Source of the DNA: a virus
DNA length: 23,554 nucleotides
Strand: one strand, 5' to 3'
IMG/VR virus record: IMGVR_UViG_3300020411_000004
Span: 1-23,554 of that record
Shown: one piece after another, positions 7,631 through 16,095 of the stretch
How positions within the stretch are numbered: position 1 is the first letter of the stretch
Layout of the letters: every line of letters begins with the position of its first letter
Program-made: the position numbers and the translations under genes
Notes under the pieces: generated by a model
Told to the model about the DNA's origin: nothing
The model's input: only the letters and a program-made list of their open reading frames with translations
Database searches by the model: none

Positions 7631-9823
7631 ATGGCAGTAAAGGCAGACATAAAGAAACCAGCACTTTATAAGATGATCTCTTATAAGGGTACTACTGGTG
7701 CCAAGAGTTATACTCCTCTAACTGCTGCGAAGAGATTGCGTGAGCATGAGAAGAGTATTGGTACAGGATTCAGTTCTGTAATTGCTGGTCTAAACTCACT
7801 TGGTGCTACTCTTAATAGTATTGCCTTGAATACTCAGGGTCTACTTACCACGTGGCAAGACAGTATTACAACACAGATAAAGGATGCTAATAGGGTAGAG
7901 AAGTTAAAGGCAAAGAATAAGAAGTTACAGGAAAAGAGAGATCGTAAGAAAGAGAAGGAAGAGAAAGATAGGAGAGCATTACTAGCAAGAGAGAAGAGCA
8001 CTAAAGATCCTAAAAAGAAGAAGGTAGTTAAGAATCCTGTTGTAGCAGCAGTTGCTAAACAGAGTGAAGGTTTCTTGAAATGGTTAGGTAAACTGGTAGG
8101 CAGTTTAATTAGTATTGCTATATTGGATTGGGTACGAAAGAATCCAGAGGCAGTAGAGAAACTTGTTAAGACATTAGGTGCTATAGGTAAGTTTATATTT
8201 AAGACTGTTGGATTTCTGGCAGGAATATCGTTAAGTGGTCTGGTAGATTTTCTTGAGAATCCTATAAGTCTCAAAGGAGTCTTTGGTATATTCAAGTTTC
8301 TAATTGGTGCTGTACCATTATTTGCAGGGTTTGCGATATTAAAGAATCCTGTTGGTGCTATTAAAATTATTGGTAAGGTAGTTGGTGGAATAATACAGTC
8401 TATTAAACGACTGTTTGGATTGAATAGTAAGGCAGATAAATTTAAACAATTTAAACTGAAGAAGTTAGGGAAGGGAGGTAATTTCTTCCAGAGCAAGACA
8501 GGTAAAATTGCTATGGGTCTGGGTGCTGGTGCTACAGCAGCTACAGCAGTATTAGCTGGAGGTGGATCAGGTGCTGAGGCAGCAGGTGCAGGTGTTGGTG
8601 CTGCTGGTGGTCAGATGCTTGGTGCCAAACTAGGTGCTGCTACTGGTATTCCAGGTATGGGTGCTGTCGGTGGTATGGTCGGTAGCATGGCAGGTGGTGC
8701 TGTCGGTAAGGCAATAGGAGGATTGATTGAACCTATTGTTGAACCATTTAAAGAATGGTTTGGTATGGTTAGTAAGGTATTCAATGATGTATTAAAGGAT
8801 ATTAAAGAACCATTAGAGCAATTCTTTAGTGCTCTTGGTGCATTCATGAGTAAGATACTGAAAGTGGTAGAACCTCATCTACCTATGATTACTAAGATAA
8901 TCAGTACTGGTATTCAGATTGTATTTGCTCCCTTATTCTTAGGTATTAAAGCATTAACTGCGGTATTAAAATTATTCACAGGTGGTGAAGGTAAAGGTGA
9001 AGAGAAGACTGTAGAAGTACCAGAAGACGCAGTTGAAACTCCTAGTGGTGGTAATGAGACGAAGACTCTATTGATTGCTGGTATGCCTGTAGGTGAAAAA
9101 CTCACCAAGGAACAGTTGGCGATCATTGGAATGGCTCGTCAGATGGATGAGAGTAATTTCAAGAGGTATCCACCAAACGTACAGCAGATGTACGAAGAGC
9201 AATCTGCTGGACAGCAACCAACAGAAGAGAAGTCAAGAGGTGGTTGGATTAAAGGTCCACAGTCAGGATATAAAGTATCATTAGATGGTAGGAAACCATC
9301 GTTTATTGGGCATGGCACTGAGTGGGTAGGTAGGAAAGCAGGTGGTAAAGCATTTGTGGTACCATTTGATACTCCTGCAACTAGAACTGACAGAGGTCTC
9401 ACCAATAGGAGATTGGGTGAAGCTGCCAGAGGTGGATACTCATTACCTAGGGGATTTGCTGGTGGTGGAGAATTAAAAGGATGGAAGAGATGGTTAGCAG
9501 GTGCTGCTGATCAAATGACTGGTGGTTTCTGGGATTTTGATAAAAAAGGACATTCAATCTATCAAGCATCTGGTCAGTTGCAGAAGGCAGGTGAAATCAT
9601 TGAGAATGTCAAGCAACAGATGACATCTAATAAGGCAGAGAAGTTATCACAACCATCTGTAACTCAGATTAATGATTCAAACCCAGCAGTAGTTGTTGGA
9701 GAGGAAGGTGATGATATGCCAATTCTTATTCCTGGTGAGAAGGAATTAGATGCTGATAAGTATATTAAACCTAAGTATGGTTTGATTGCTGAGTTTTTAA
9801 CTGATCCTGTGGAGTTTATGTAA
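7631..9823 (+). CDS. Tape-measure-like tail/hub protein, paralogue 2
   Basis: A 730-aa protein sharing the order of segments with its upstream neighbour. Seen: a strongly basic/acidic coiled coil (about 85-130), a W-V-R-K-N-P-E-A-V-E-K block (167-177) with LGAIGKF (182-188), PLFAGFAIL (229-237), a Lys-rich linker (about 265-292), and a long Gly/Ala-rich hydrophobic stretch (about 292-364) followed by EPIVEPFKEWFG. The C-terminal half has SRGGWIKGPQSGYKVSLDG and FAGGGELKGW, Gly-Gly loops typical of tape measures, and ends in an acidic strand-rich region. The start is 3 nt after the upstream stop, and the gp27-like ATG follows its stop with no gap. Likely role: second tape measure, hub core or membrane-penetrating tail component. 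Confidence 0.82.
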   Translation: MAVKADIKKPALYKMISYKGTTGAKSYTPLTAAKRLREHEKSIGTGFSSVIAGLNSLGATLNSIALNTQGLLTTWQDSITTQIKDANRVEKLKAKNKKLQEKRDRKKEKEEKDRRALLAREKSTKDPKKKKVVKNPVVAAVAKQSEGFLKWLGKLVGSLISIAILDWVRKNPEAVEKLVKTLGAIGKFIFKTVGFLAGISLSGLVDFLENPISLKGVFGIFKFLIGAVPLFAGFAILKNPVGAIKIIGKVVGGIIQSIKRLFGLNSKADKFKQFKLKKLGKGGNFFQSKTGKIAMGLGAGATAATAVLAGGGSGAEAAGAGVGAAGGQMLGAKLGAATGIPGMGAVGGMVGSMAGGAVGKAIGGLIEPIVEPFKEWFGMVSKVFNDVLKDIKEPLEQFFSALGAFMSKILKVVEPHLPMITKIISTGIQIVFAPLFLGIKALTAVLKLFTGGEGKGEEKTVEVPEDAVETPSGGNETKTLLIAGMPVGEKLTKEQLAIIGMARQMDESNFKRYPPNVQQMYEEQSAGQQPTEEKSRGGWIKGPQSGYKVSLDGRKPSFIGHGTEWVGRKAGGKAFVVPFDTPATRTDRGLTNRRLGEAARGGYSLPRGFAGGGELKGWKRWLAGAADQMTGGFWDFDKKGHSIYQASGQLQKAGEIIENVKQQMTSNKAEKLSQPSVTQINDSNPAVVVGEEGDDMPILIPGEKELDADKYIKPKYGLIAEFLTDPVEFM

Positions 9824-11329
9824 ATGCCATTTGCTGAGTTAATATCTGCTATCGATGATAGTTGGAGAAAAATACAATATGGTCAGAGTCAGAACAGAGG
9901 TGAGATGTATGCTGCTGACAAGCCACGTGAGTATGTTCTTGATAAGTTAGAGATCGAGATGATCAATGGTAAGAAGTATGATATAAGAGAGTTAGTAATA
10001 GATTTTGCATATCATGAATCCATTGAGTCATCATTTCTTAGATGTGAGTTTAGTATATTAGATACATTAGATTTTAATAGATTACTACAGGGTGGTGAGA
10101 CAGTTACTATTAAAGCTACTACTGCTACATCAGTTGATAAAATACCATTGGAAGTTGACCTCTTAATTTATAAGATAGGTTCTATATCTAAGAGTGAGAG
10201 AGGACAATTATATATTTTACATTGTGTATCACCTGAGATGTACAATGATGAAAGTAATAAAGTTTTTAAAGCATTTGGTCCTGGTCAAGGAGCATTGGAT
10301 GCTGATTGTATACCCAGAATGATATGTGAAAAGTATCTTAAGAGAAAGGGTAAGAAGAATAAGTTAAAGGCAGCTAATTTTGAGAATCATTCAAAGTATA
10401 CCTTTGTGGCATGTAGTTGGAAACCTAGTGATGCTATAGCATTCATATCTGATAAGGTAACTAGACTCACTAAGAGTAAGGGTGGTAATAAGCAAGGTGG
10501 ATTTTTATTCTGGGAGAATAGGAATGGGTTTAACTTTAGATCTATCGATAGTATTGCTCAAGGACAAGCTGTAACAGATAACATCTATCAGTATGAGTAT
10601 ACTATTAAATCTTTGGATGGAGTAGATGCTAGGTTTGCTATTGAGAGTATTACATATCCTGATAAAGCAAATCATCTCACTAATATGAGAATGGGTACCT
10701 ATAAAACTGCTGCTATAGGTGTGCAGATATCCGCAGCAGCAGATAGTTATGCACCTGACTCTGGTAATAAAGATGAGAATGTAGATGAAGTTACATCAGA
10801 AGGTGGTGTGGTATCTGGTACAGGATTATCTTCAACACCAGGTGGTGTGATACAACCACCTAGGATATTGACATTCAATGATGTATTTGGAAAGGCAGAT
10901 ACAATAGAAAAGGCAAGACCATATGAGATACCAGAATTCTTTGATCTTGATAAGGCACAACCTACTCGTATGAAGATCAGACCATTGCCAGCACTGAAGA
11001 ATCAAACTTCTACTACTAATACTAACAATGGTACAAATCCGAATATCGACACAATGGCAGTTGCACAATATGCATCAGCGAGGTATAATCTATTCAAGTC
11101 TATTAAGTTGGATATAACGATACCAGGTAATACTTCTCTTACAGCAGGTGGTTTGATTAAGATCATTATACCTGCTGCAAGGAATGAAGGTGAAACTGTA
11201 ATGACTGATACTAGATTCAGTGGAATGTATTGTATTGCAGGACTGACCCATGTATACAGGAAGGATGGATTCACCACAAAGCTATACCTTGTTAGGGATT
11301 CCCAACCCAGACAGTCTGAAAAAGTGTAA
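9824..11329 (+). CDS. 27: Baseplate hub protein, gp27-like
   Basis: A 501-aa protein. The N-terminal domain has KYDIRELVIDFAYHESIESS (51-70), then CEFSILDT and a Leu-Gly-Gly-turn. This corresponds to the T4 gp27 tube-like domain, where ESVTSPF and a strand ending VDT occupy the same place. Central residues include CSWKPSDAIAFI and FLFWENRNGFNFRSI. The C-terminal part has Thr/Asn-rich linkers (about 330-415), then strands ending GMYCIAGLTHVYRKDGFTT, like late-control gene D hub proteins. Known: a gp27 trimer forms the hub cylinder that carries gp5. Longer than T4 gp27 (391 aa), mainly through the linker. Normally paired with gene 5; here two metabolic genes separate them. Confidence 0.78.
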   Translation: MPFAELISAIDDSWRKIQYGQSQNRGEMYAADKPREYVLDKLEIEMINGKKYDIRELVIDFAYHESIESSFLRCEFSILDTLDFNRLLQGGETVTIKATTATSVDKIPLEVDLLIYKIGSISKSERGQLYILHCVSPEMYNDESNKVFKAFGPGQGALDADCIPRMICEKYLKRKGKKNKLKAANFENHSKYTFVACSWKPSDAIAFISDKVTRLTKSKGGNKQGGFLFWENRNGFNFRSIDSIAQGQAVTDNIYQYEYTIKSLDGVDARFAIESITYPDKANHLTNMRMGTYKTAAIGVQISAAADSYAPDSGNKDENVDEVTSEGGVVSGTGLSSTPGGVIQPPRILTFNDVFGKADTIEKARPYEIPEFFDLDKAQPTRMKIRPLPALKNQTSTTNTNNGTNPNIDTMAVAQYASARYNLFKSIKLDITIPGNTSLTAGGLIKIIIPAARNEGETVMTDTRFSGMYCIAGLTHVYRKDGFTTKLYLVRDSQPRQSEKV

Positions 11330-11336
11330 GAAAGTA

Positions 11337-11344
11337 GATAAATA
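11337..11344 (+). promoter_or_regulatory. Late promoter-like GATAAATA before cp12
   Basis: GATAAATA matches TATAAATA at 7 of 8 positions, 7 nt after the gp27-like stop and 12 nt before the cp12 ATG. It suggests that cp12/cpeT can be transcribed late and separately. Confidence 0.55.
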
Positions 11345-11356
11345 ACTATACAGCTT

Positions 11357-11596
11357 ATGGAAAGTCAAATGCAAACCATAGAACAGCATATTCAAAGAGA
11401 TAGAGATCTTCTTGATGATCCTCAAACGAATCCTGCTGCACGTCGTCACTTCAAAGAGGAGTTGCACGAACTAGAGGTGTACGCAGAGCACCATGCAGCA
11501 GAGATAGCAGCAGGTGATCACCATGATCCAAATGCAATCGAATTATTTTGCGAAATGCACCCAGATGAACCTGAGTGTCTAGTATACGACGATTAA
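11357..11596 (+). CDS. cp12: CP12-like Calvin-cycle inhibitor
   Basis: A 79-aa acidic protein. Residues 57-79 form the CP12 C-terminal signature: D-P-x-A-I-E-L-F-C65, eight residues, C74-L-V-Y-D-D. Cellular CP12 ends similarly with an E-Q-Y-C...C-R-V-Y-[ED]-D pattern. Upstream is a charged helix EELHELEVYAEHH (34-46) in the place of the conserved CP12 helix. Known: CP12 bridges GAPDH and phosphoribulokinase into an inactive complex; the C-terminal disulfide loop inserts into GAPDH. Only this C-terminal Cys pair is present; the N-terminal pair used for phosphoribulokinase in many hosts is absent. Cyanophage cp12 typically occurs with talC, which is in this window. The stop directly abuts the cpeT start. 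Confidence 0.85.
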   Translation: MESQMQTIEQHIQRDRDLLDDPQTNPAARRHFKEELHELEVYAEHHAAEIAAGDHHDPNAIELFCEMHPDEPECLVYDD

Positions 11597-12058
11597 ATGA
11601 AATTTGATGATGTAGTAGGTCACTACAGGAATAGAGATCAAGCATTTTCTAATCCAAGTACGTGGCCTCAGATTGACATTCGCATAGAAAAATGTCAGAA
11701 GTGCGATCACATGATTACCACTAAATCGTGGTACAAGTATAAAGGGGAAGAGAATCCATATAACTATATACAGTATGATTACGAGCAGATGGATGAAAAC
11801 ATCATCTATGCTAAAACTACTAATCTGCTCACTAATACTCCTTCCTGTCCTTTCATTTGGCACTGGGATGGAGTTTGGTGGAATGGAAATCCTGATGGAG
11901 AATGCATCCAAGGTAACACGAGGATGGTCTCCAAGATAAGATTTAATGGTAAAGAGTATCGTGCTATTGATACTGGATATGATTTAGAGACAGGAAAATT
12001 CCGATGGGGTAAAGAAGAATCGGAAGGAGAATTTCTCTTTAAAAGACTTGATAAATAA
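11597..12058 (+). CDS. cpeT: CpeT-like phycobiliprotein lyase
   Basis: A 153-aa protein. The N-terminal motif GHYRNRDQAFSNP (8-20) is the T-type lyase signature, followed by WPQIDIRI (23-30). KSWYKYKGEENPYNY (43-57) and YEQMDENIIY (62-71) match CpeT/CpcT beta-barrel strands. An extra CxxC (33-36) and further Cys at 84 and 103 are seen. Known: T-type lyases attach or handle bilins on phycobiliprotein beta subunits, and a cyanophage CpeT is structurally characterised. A host with phycobiliproteins is implied. The start directly follows the cp12 stop; a late-promoter-like GATAAATA overlaps its own stop codon. Shorter than most host CpeT (about 200 aa), which is usual for phage versions. Confidence 0.85.
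   Translation: MKFDDVVGHYRNRDQAFSNPSTWPQIDIRIEKCQKCDHMITTKSWYKYKGEENPYNYIQYDYEQMDENIIYAKTTNLLTNTPSCPFIWHWDGVWWNGNPDGECIQGNTRMVSKIRFNGKEYRAIDTGYDLETGKFRWGKEESEGEFLFKRLDK
12050..12057 (+). promoter_or_regulatory. Late promoter-like GATAAATA before gp5
   Basis: GATAAATA (7 of 8 to TATAAATA) encodes the last residues and stop of cpeT and lies 18 nt before the gp5 ATG. A further TATAAATG overlaps the gp5 start codon (12071-12078) but is less likely to be used. Confidence 0.55.
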
Positions 12059-12075
12059 AAGAAACAATTATATAA

Positions 12076-14787
12076 ATGGCAACACGTACTGATTATCTTG
12101 GAAGAGATGGGTATACCTGGTGGGTAGGGGAGATTGAGGATGTTCGTGACCCCTCTCAGATTGGTCGTGTTAAGGTACGTATACTTGGTTGGTATACTGG
12201 TAACAATGATGGACAGGCATATTTAAAAGAAGTCCCAATGGAGATACTCCCCTGGGCAACAGTATTATTACCTTGTGACCAACCACAAACTAAGTCGAGT
12301 GGTACCACAACAGAATTACAACCAGGAGCATGGGTATTAGGTTTCTTCCTTGATGGGGAAGAAGCACAGTTACCTTGTGTACTAGGAGCATTCAGAGGAT
12401 TCCAACAGAAGAAGGCAGACGCTAAGACAACTATTGCTGATCCTAAAGTTGCTATTGAATTAGAAACTAATACACCACACAAACAAGGTCTTGGTGGTGC
12501 TCATGCTGAGGATGGAAACCCATTCCCTAAGGTACAGAGTGTCACTCCAGCAACACCTGATGGTGCTATTGAGGAGGCAAGAGGTGGTGGTATTAATACA
12601 GCAGAGCAGGTTGTTAATGGTAATACAGTAACTAATCCAATCAAACCACCTATTAATTCTCAGTCTATTGCTGATGGTGTTGCTGGTCCTGCTGGTGCTG
12701 GATTCGCTAAGGATATGACTAGGATGCTCACTGAATTGGGTGAGATGGCATCTGCAATGTCCTCAGGTCCTGGTGGATTTGTTTCTGTTATCACTGGTAA
12801 TAAGATGGCAGGAGACAAGGTGAGAGAGCACCTTGGTAAGACAATGAACTTCCTGTCTGGTGGTATTGCTGGTATTCTTGCACCTCTGAAGGAGATGTTA
12901 GCGAAGTTAATCGCTGAGGTTGTAGCGATGCTTGTTAAGATTGTATCTCAGTTTGTACCAATAGCAGTCGTCAACATGTTGATGACATTCTTAGATCAGA
13001 TCTTTGCATTATTCTGTGCTAAGAAACCAATGTGGTTAGGACTGGTGAAGGGAGCACTGAGTGATACGGCGAACTTCGCTAACCAAATGGCGAGCCTGGC
13101 GGTAGATAAGATAGCCAGTAGTAAGATCGCTGGTAAGATTGACTCTGCTGTTAAAGGTCTAAGCAACCGTATCCTTGAGGGTATCACCTCTGCAATGAAT
13201 CGTGTAAGAGACGTAGCAGGTGATGTTATAAGTGCTGTTAATACTGCTAAAGGTATGGTAGCAGGAGCAGCAAAGTTAGGAGAGACAGTACAATCTATAT
13301 TTGAATTTGATTTCACTTCACTAGACTGGGGTAGTTTAATCCAGATCCTTCTTGCTATTCTAGGAGCACTATTTAAGAAGAGTTGTAACAGGAAGATAAA
13401 ACGTCCGAAGTCGAAGTCGTGGTTCCCACTGATAGGATCCACGGAATGTGACAACATAGATGATGCTATTAAAGGCACACCATATGAGAATGTTGATGAC
13501 CTTTATAGTGAGGGTACATCTACTGTTAATATGGCAAGTCAGTCTGCTGGTATGGGTAGTTACATCGATAAGATGTTCCAAGATTGTAATCCATACTTAA
13601 TGCAGGTTAGCACTCATTTGAATGGTGCTAGAATTATAAATGATGCTACAAAGGATAAAGAGAAGAGAGTTATTTCTGGTCCTGGTGGTGTTAGTAGTTT
13701 TGAAGATGCTTTTGGTAACATACACTATAATATACCAAACAATGAGACTAAGATCATTGCTAAGGACAAGTGTGAGAATATTAAAGGTAATTACTGTCTA
13801 ACAGTAGAGGGTGACTTCTATGTTAAGGTCATGGGTAACATGCACCAAGAGGTAGCAGGGTCATGGAATGGTCACTACTCTCAAGGTCCACAGGCAGAGT
13901 CAGAAGGAGATTCTAGACAACCTGATACTGCTGGTACTGGTAATGCTATGGAGTCAGTAGATACTAATGTTACTCAAGATAGATTATCTGCTGAGGTAAC
14001 ATCTAACCAAGCAGCAATACAGGCAGATACTGCTACTGCTTTTTATAGTGATACAGATACAAGGAATAAGAAGTTAGCAGAGAATAATCTTGGTGGTTTC
14101 TATCCTGTAGATAAGATTCCTTTCGCACCTGGTGCTGATCACTGGGGTCGTACACAATATGGTCCTCAGTTAGCAGGTAACTTGAAGGATAGTACTGAGC
14201 AGAAATCTTCTGAAAGATTTGAAGGTGATAGAGATATATCAGTAGGTGGTGAATGGAAACATCAATCAGCTAAAGCAAGTATCGCTGGTATTGAATCGGT
14301 GATGATTAACTCTCAAAACGTCAAGATAGAGGGTAATACTATTGAAGAAATCGCTGATGGTGAGATCATTCAACAGGCCAACTGGATAACATCATTCTTA
14401 AACTCAGGTAGATTTGAGTTTATAGCACTGTTTAATATGACTGCTACATCCTTAACAGGTCAGTTTAGTATCGTTAAGGGTTGTATCATTGATATTACTA
14501 CAGACCTACCATTCCCAGCAGTAGCACCACCTACACAGATTAGAATCTCAGTAGGTCAGACTAAACCTAGCAGTATGGCAGATATACTTGCTGGTTCACA
14601 GAATTCATTCCATGCTACCTTTATCTCAGCACCTACTGGAGTTATTGCTGAGTTTGTACCACAAGGTGCTATTATTAACCAATGTAACACTGGTATGGGA
14701 GCATATGTGGTCAACTCTGGTTACCTAGCAGTGGGTTGTAGTGCTGGTCCTTGCCAAGTGTTTGGACTTCCTGTCTTGTTGAATTGA
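12076..14787 (+). CDS. 5: gp5-like baseplate hub/spike, no lysozyme domain seen
   Basis: A 903-aa protein. Residues 14-110 match the T4 gp5 OB-fold: WWVGEIEDVRDPSQIGRVKV (15-34), ILPWATVLLP (57-66), WVLGFFLDG (86-94) and VLGAFRGF (102-109). In T4 a lysozyme domain follows. Here residues about 205-440 are instead Ala/Val/Leu-rich helices with very hydrophobic runs near 268-312 and 418-434, and no E...D...T muramidase pattern was seen. The C-terminal half (about 500-900) is beta-rich with short repeats such as GNYCLTVEGDFYVKVMGN, suggesting a triple-stranded beta-helix spike. Known: gp5 is the membrane-puncturing needle base. It should bind the gp27-like hub. The stop overlaps the -35 box of an early promoter. 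Confidence 0.8.
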   Translation: MATRTDYLGRDGYTWWVGEIEDVRDPSQIGRVKVRILGWYTGNNDGQAYLKEVPMEILPWATVLLPCDQPQTKSSGTTTELQPGAWVLGFFLDGEEAQLPCVLGAFRGFQQKKADAKTTIADPKVAIELETNTPHKQGLGGAHAEDGNPFPKVQSVTPATPDGAIEEARGGGINTAEQVVNGNTVTNPIKPPINSQSIADGVAGPAGAGFAKDMTRMLTELGEMASAMSSGPGGFVSVITGNKMAGDKVREHLGKTMNFLSGGIAGILAPLKEMLAKLIAEVVAMLVKIVSQFVPIAVVNMLMTFLDQIFALFCAKKPMWLGLVKGALSDTANFANQMASLAVDKIASSKIAGKIDSAVKGLSNRILEGITSAMNRVRDVAGDVISAVNTAKGMVAGAAKLGETVQSIFEFDFTSLDWGSLIQILLAILGALFKKSCNRKIKRPKSKSWFPLIGSTECDNIDDAIKGTPYENVDDLYSEGTSTVNMASQSAGMGSYIDKMFQDCNPYLMQVSTHLNGARIINDATKDKEKRVISGPGGVSSFEDAFGNIHYNIPNNETKIIAKDKCENIKGNYCLTVEGDFYVKVMGNMHQEVAGSWNGHYSQGPQAESEGDSRQPDTAGTGNAMESVDTNVTQDRLSAEVTSNQAAIQADTATAFYSDTDTRNKKLAENNLGGFYPVDKIPFAPGADHWGRTQYGPQLAGNLKDSTEQKSSERFEGDRDISVGGEWKHQSAKASIAGIESVMINSQNVKIEGNTIEEIADGEIIQQANWITSFLNSGRFEFIALFNMTATSLTGQFSIVKGCIIDITTDLPFPAVAPPTQIRISVGQTKPSSMADILAGSQNSFHATFISAPTGVIAEFVPQGAIINQCNTGMGAYVVNSGYLAVGCSAGPCQVFGLPVLLN

Positions 14788-14812
14788 CAAAATCACTTTC
14801 GGCCTATATAAT
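14784..14812 (+). promoter_or_regulatory. Sigma70-type early promoter
   Basis: TTGACA (14784-14789), a 17-bp spacer, and TATAAT (14807-14812): a perfect consensus. The -35 box overlaps the gp5 stop codon (14785-14787). It drives the ParB-like gene through a leader of about 75 nt starting near 14819. The leader has an 8-bp inverted repeat at its 5' end (14819-14826 with 14853-14860, one G-U) and a strong AGGAG (14882-14886) 7 nt before the ATG. Host RNA polymerase should use it without phage factors. Confidence 0.88.
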
Positions 14813-14893
14813 AATGTGAGTGTTGGAAGCATCTCCTAAACCAGGTGCGTCGCTAACACTTAATTTCCATAAACCCAAATTAGGAGAAAAACC

Positions 14894-16090
14894 ATGTCGT
14901 TAGACGAAACGCTTAGTTCCTTAGCGAACCCAGATATTCAACCTGAATACAAAAGGAACCTAATCAGCCTTGTTGACTTAGCAAAGGCACAATTTGATGA
15001 AGAAACTATCCAGAAGTATAGAGATCTGGGAGTTGCAAAGAATAAGTTAACAGGTAACCCAGAGAAACCAATTAAATATCCTTTCTGGGAGACAGTAGTA
15101 CAAGATTTTGAAGTAGATTCACCTACACCTGCGTACATTCCCGTACATGCATGTGTAGGTGATGCTTCGTACAATAGAACTGTTGAGATTAATTTCAAAT
15201 CAATAGAAAACAACCTCTATTATAGCAAGGGCTTCTCATACAGTGCCTGCGGTACAATAGAGGTTAATTATGTACGTGAGACTGGTCAATTCATTGTTAC
15301 TAAAGGACAGCACCGTGTGATAGCAGCATGGTTAGCACTAGGTGAAGGTGCTTCTATACCTGCTAGTGTTAAAGTATGTGGTGAATACTCTGAAGAGGAG
15401 CAGATTAAAGCAGAAGCACATGATCATCATGTGGATGCACAAAAAGTGACAAGACAGAAGGCACATCAATCTGGTCTCAGTGGATTCATTGCTGGTGATA
15501 AGGAAGAGGTGAAGTATACAGAATGGATACTATCACGAGGTATCGGTATTAAGGGTAAGATGCATCTCTTCCCTAACCTTAAATACCCTAGGATATGTGA
15601 GACACCTTGGGCAGTTAGATCTGCTATCCAGATCAATGAAGCTAATTGCTCACAGGCATTGAAACTTCTTAATAGGTATCTACCTGACTCAGATACAATC
15701 ATCAATGGTAAGTCTATTAAGGCAGTCACACAATTTCTAACACTTCTCCAAGAGAAGATTGAAAAGACTGCTAACATCAACAACATCACACCAGATCAGT
15801 TTGTTGATGATGTATTCTGCTATATCTTTAAAGGTAGGAAGATCAAGACTGCTGCATGGTTGAAAGGATCCAATGCACTTAGAGGAGAGAATATCATCAT
15901 TCCTTTAGGACGTTTGATTAGATTCACCAACTCATACTGCCAAGAGAATGACATTAGACTACCAGATGGTAGGAAGACTGAGGATAGTGTATGGTGCTCA
16001 GTCAATGAGATATTCTGGGTTGACTTCCTTAACAAGACCACACCCAAGGAATTACATGGTAGTGTCAACGCTATCGTGACCGAGTGTTAA
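14894..16090 (+). CDS. ParB-like domain protein, function unknown
   Basis: A 398-aa protein. Residues 119-160 resemble the ParB/Srx N-terminal fold: a strand CGTIEVNYV, a turn, then FIVTKGQHRVIAAWLALG (133-150) with the G-x-x-R box (G138, R141), then IPASVKV. The rest is helical with no recognised DNA-binding or partner domain. Cys-rich positions and HDHH (176-179) are seen. Known: ParB-like folds include CTPases, nucleases and sulfiredoxin; no catalytic set can be assigned here. It has the clearest translation start of the window (AGGAG, 7-nt spacing) and a consensus host promoter, so it is probably expressed early. A role in takeover of the host is inference. Confidence 0.85.
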   Translation: MSLDETLSSLANPDIQPEYKRNLISLVDLAKAQFDEETIQKYRDLGVAKNKLTGNPEKPIKYPFWETVVQDFEVDSPTPAYIPVHACVGDASYNRTVEINFKSIENNLYYSKGFSYSACGTIEVNYVRETGQFIVTKGQHRVIAAWLALGEGASIPASVKVCGEYSEEEQIKAEAHDHHVDAQKVTRQKAHQSGLSGFIAGDKEEVKYTEWILSRGIGIKGKMHLFPNLKYPRICETPWAVRSAIQINEANCSQALKLLNRYLPDSDTIINGKSIKAVTQFLTLLQEKIEKTANINNITPDQFVDDVFCYIFKGRKIKTAAWLKGSNALRGENIIIPLGRLIRFTNSYCQENDIRLPDGRKTEDSVWCSVNEIFWVDFLNKTTPKELHGSVNAIVTEC

Positions 16091-16095
16091 GGGGC

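Noticed and set aside
7834-8496. A 220-codon open frame on the minus strand inside the second tape-measure-like gene
   Set aside because: It mirrors the Gly/Lys-rich codons of the plus gene, giving a Pro/Asn/Leu/Phe-rich product with no start context, promoter or known motif.
12071-12078. TATAAATG as a late promoter for gp5
   Set aside because: It includes the gp5 start codon, so transcripts would begin inside the gene; GATAAATA at 12050 is better placed.
12996-13478. A 160-codon minus-strand frame inside the gp5-like gene
   Set aside because: Antisense to a well-supported gene; composition is typical of a shadow frame.
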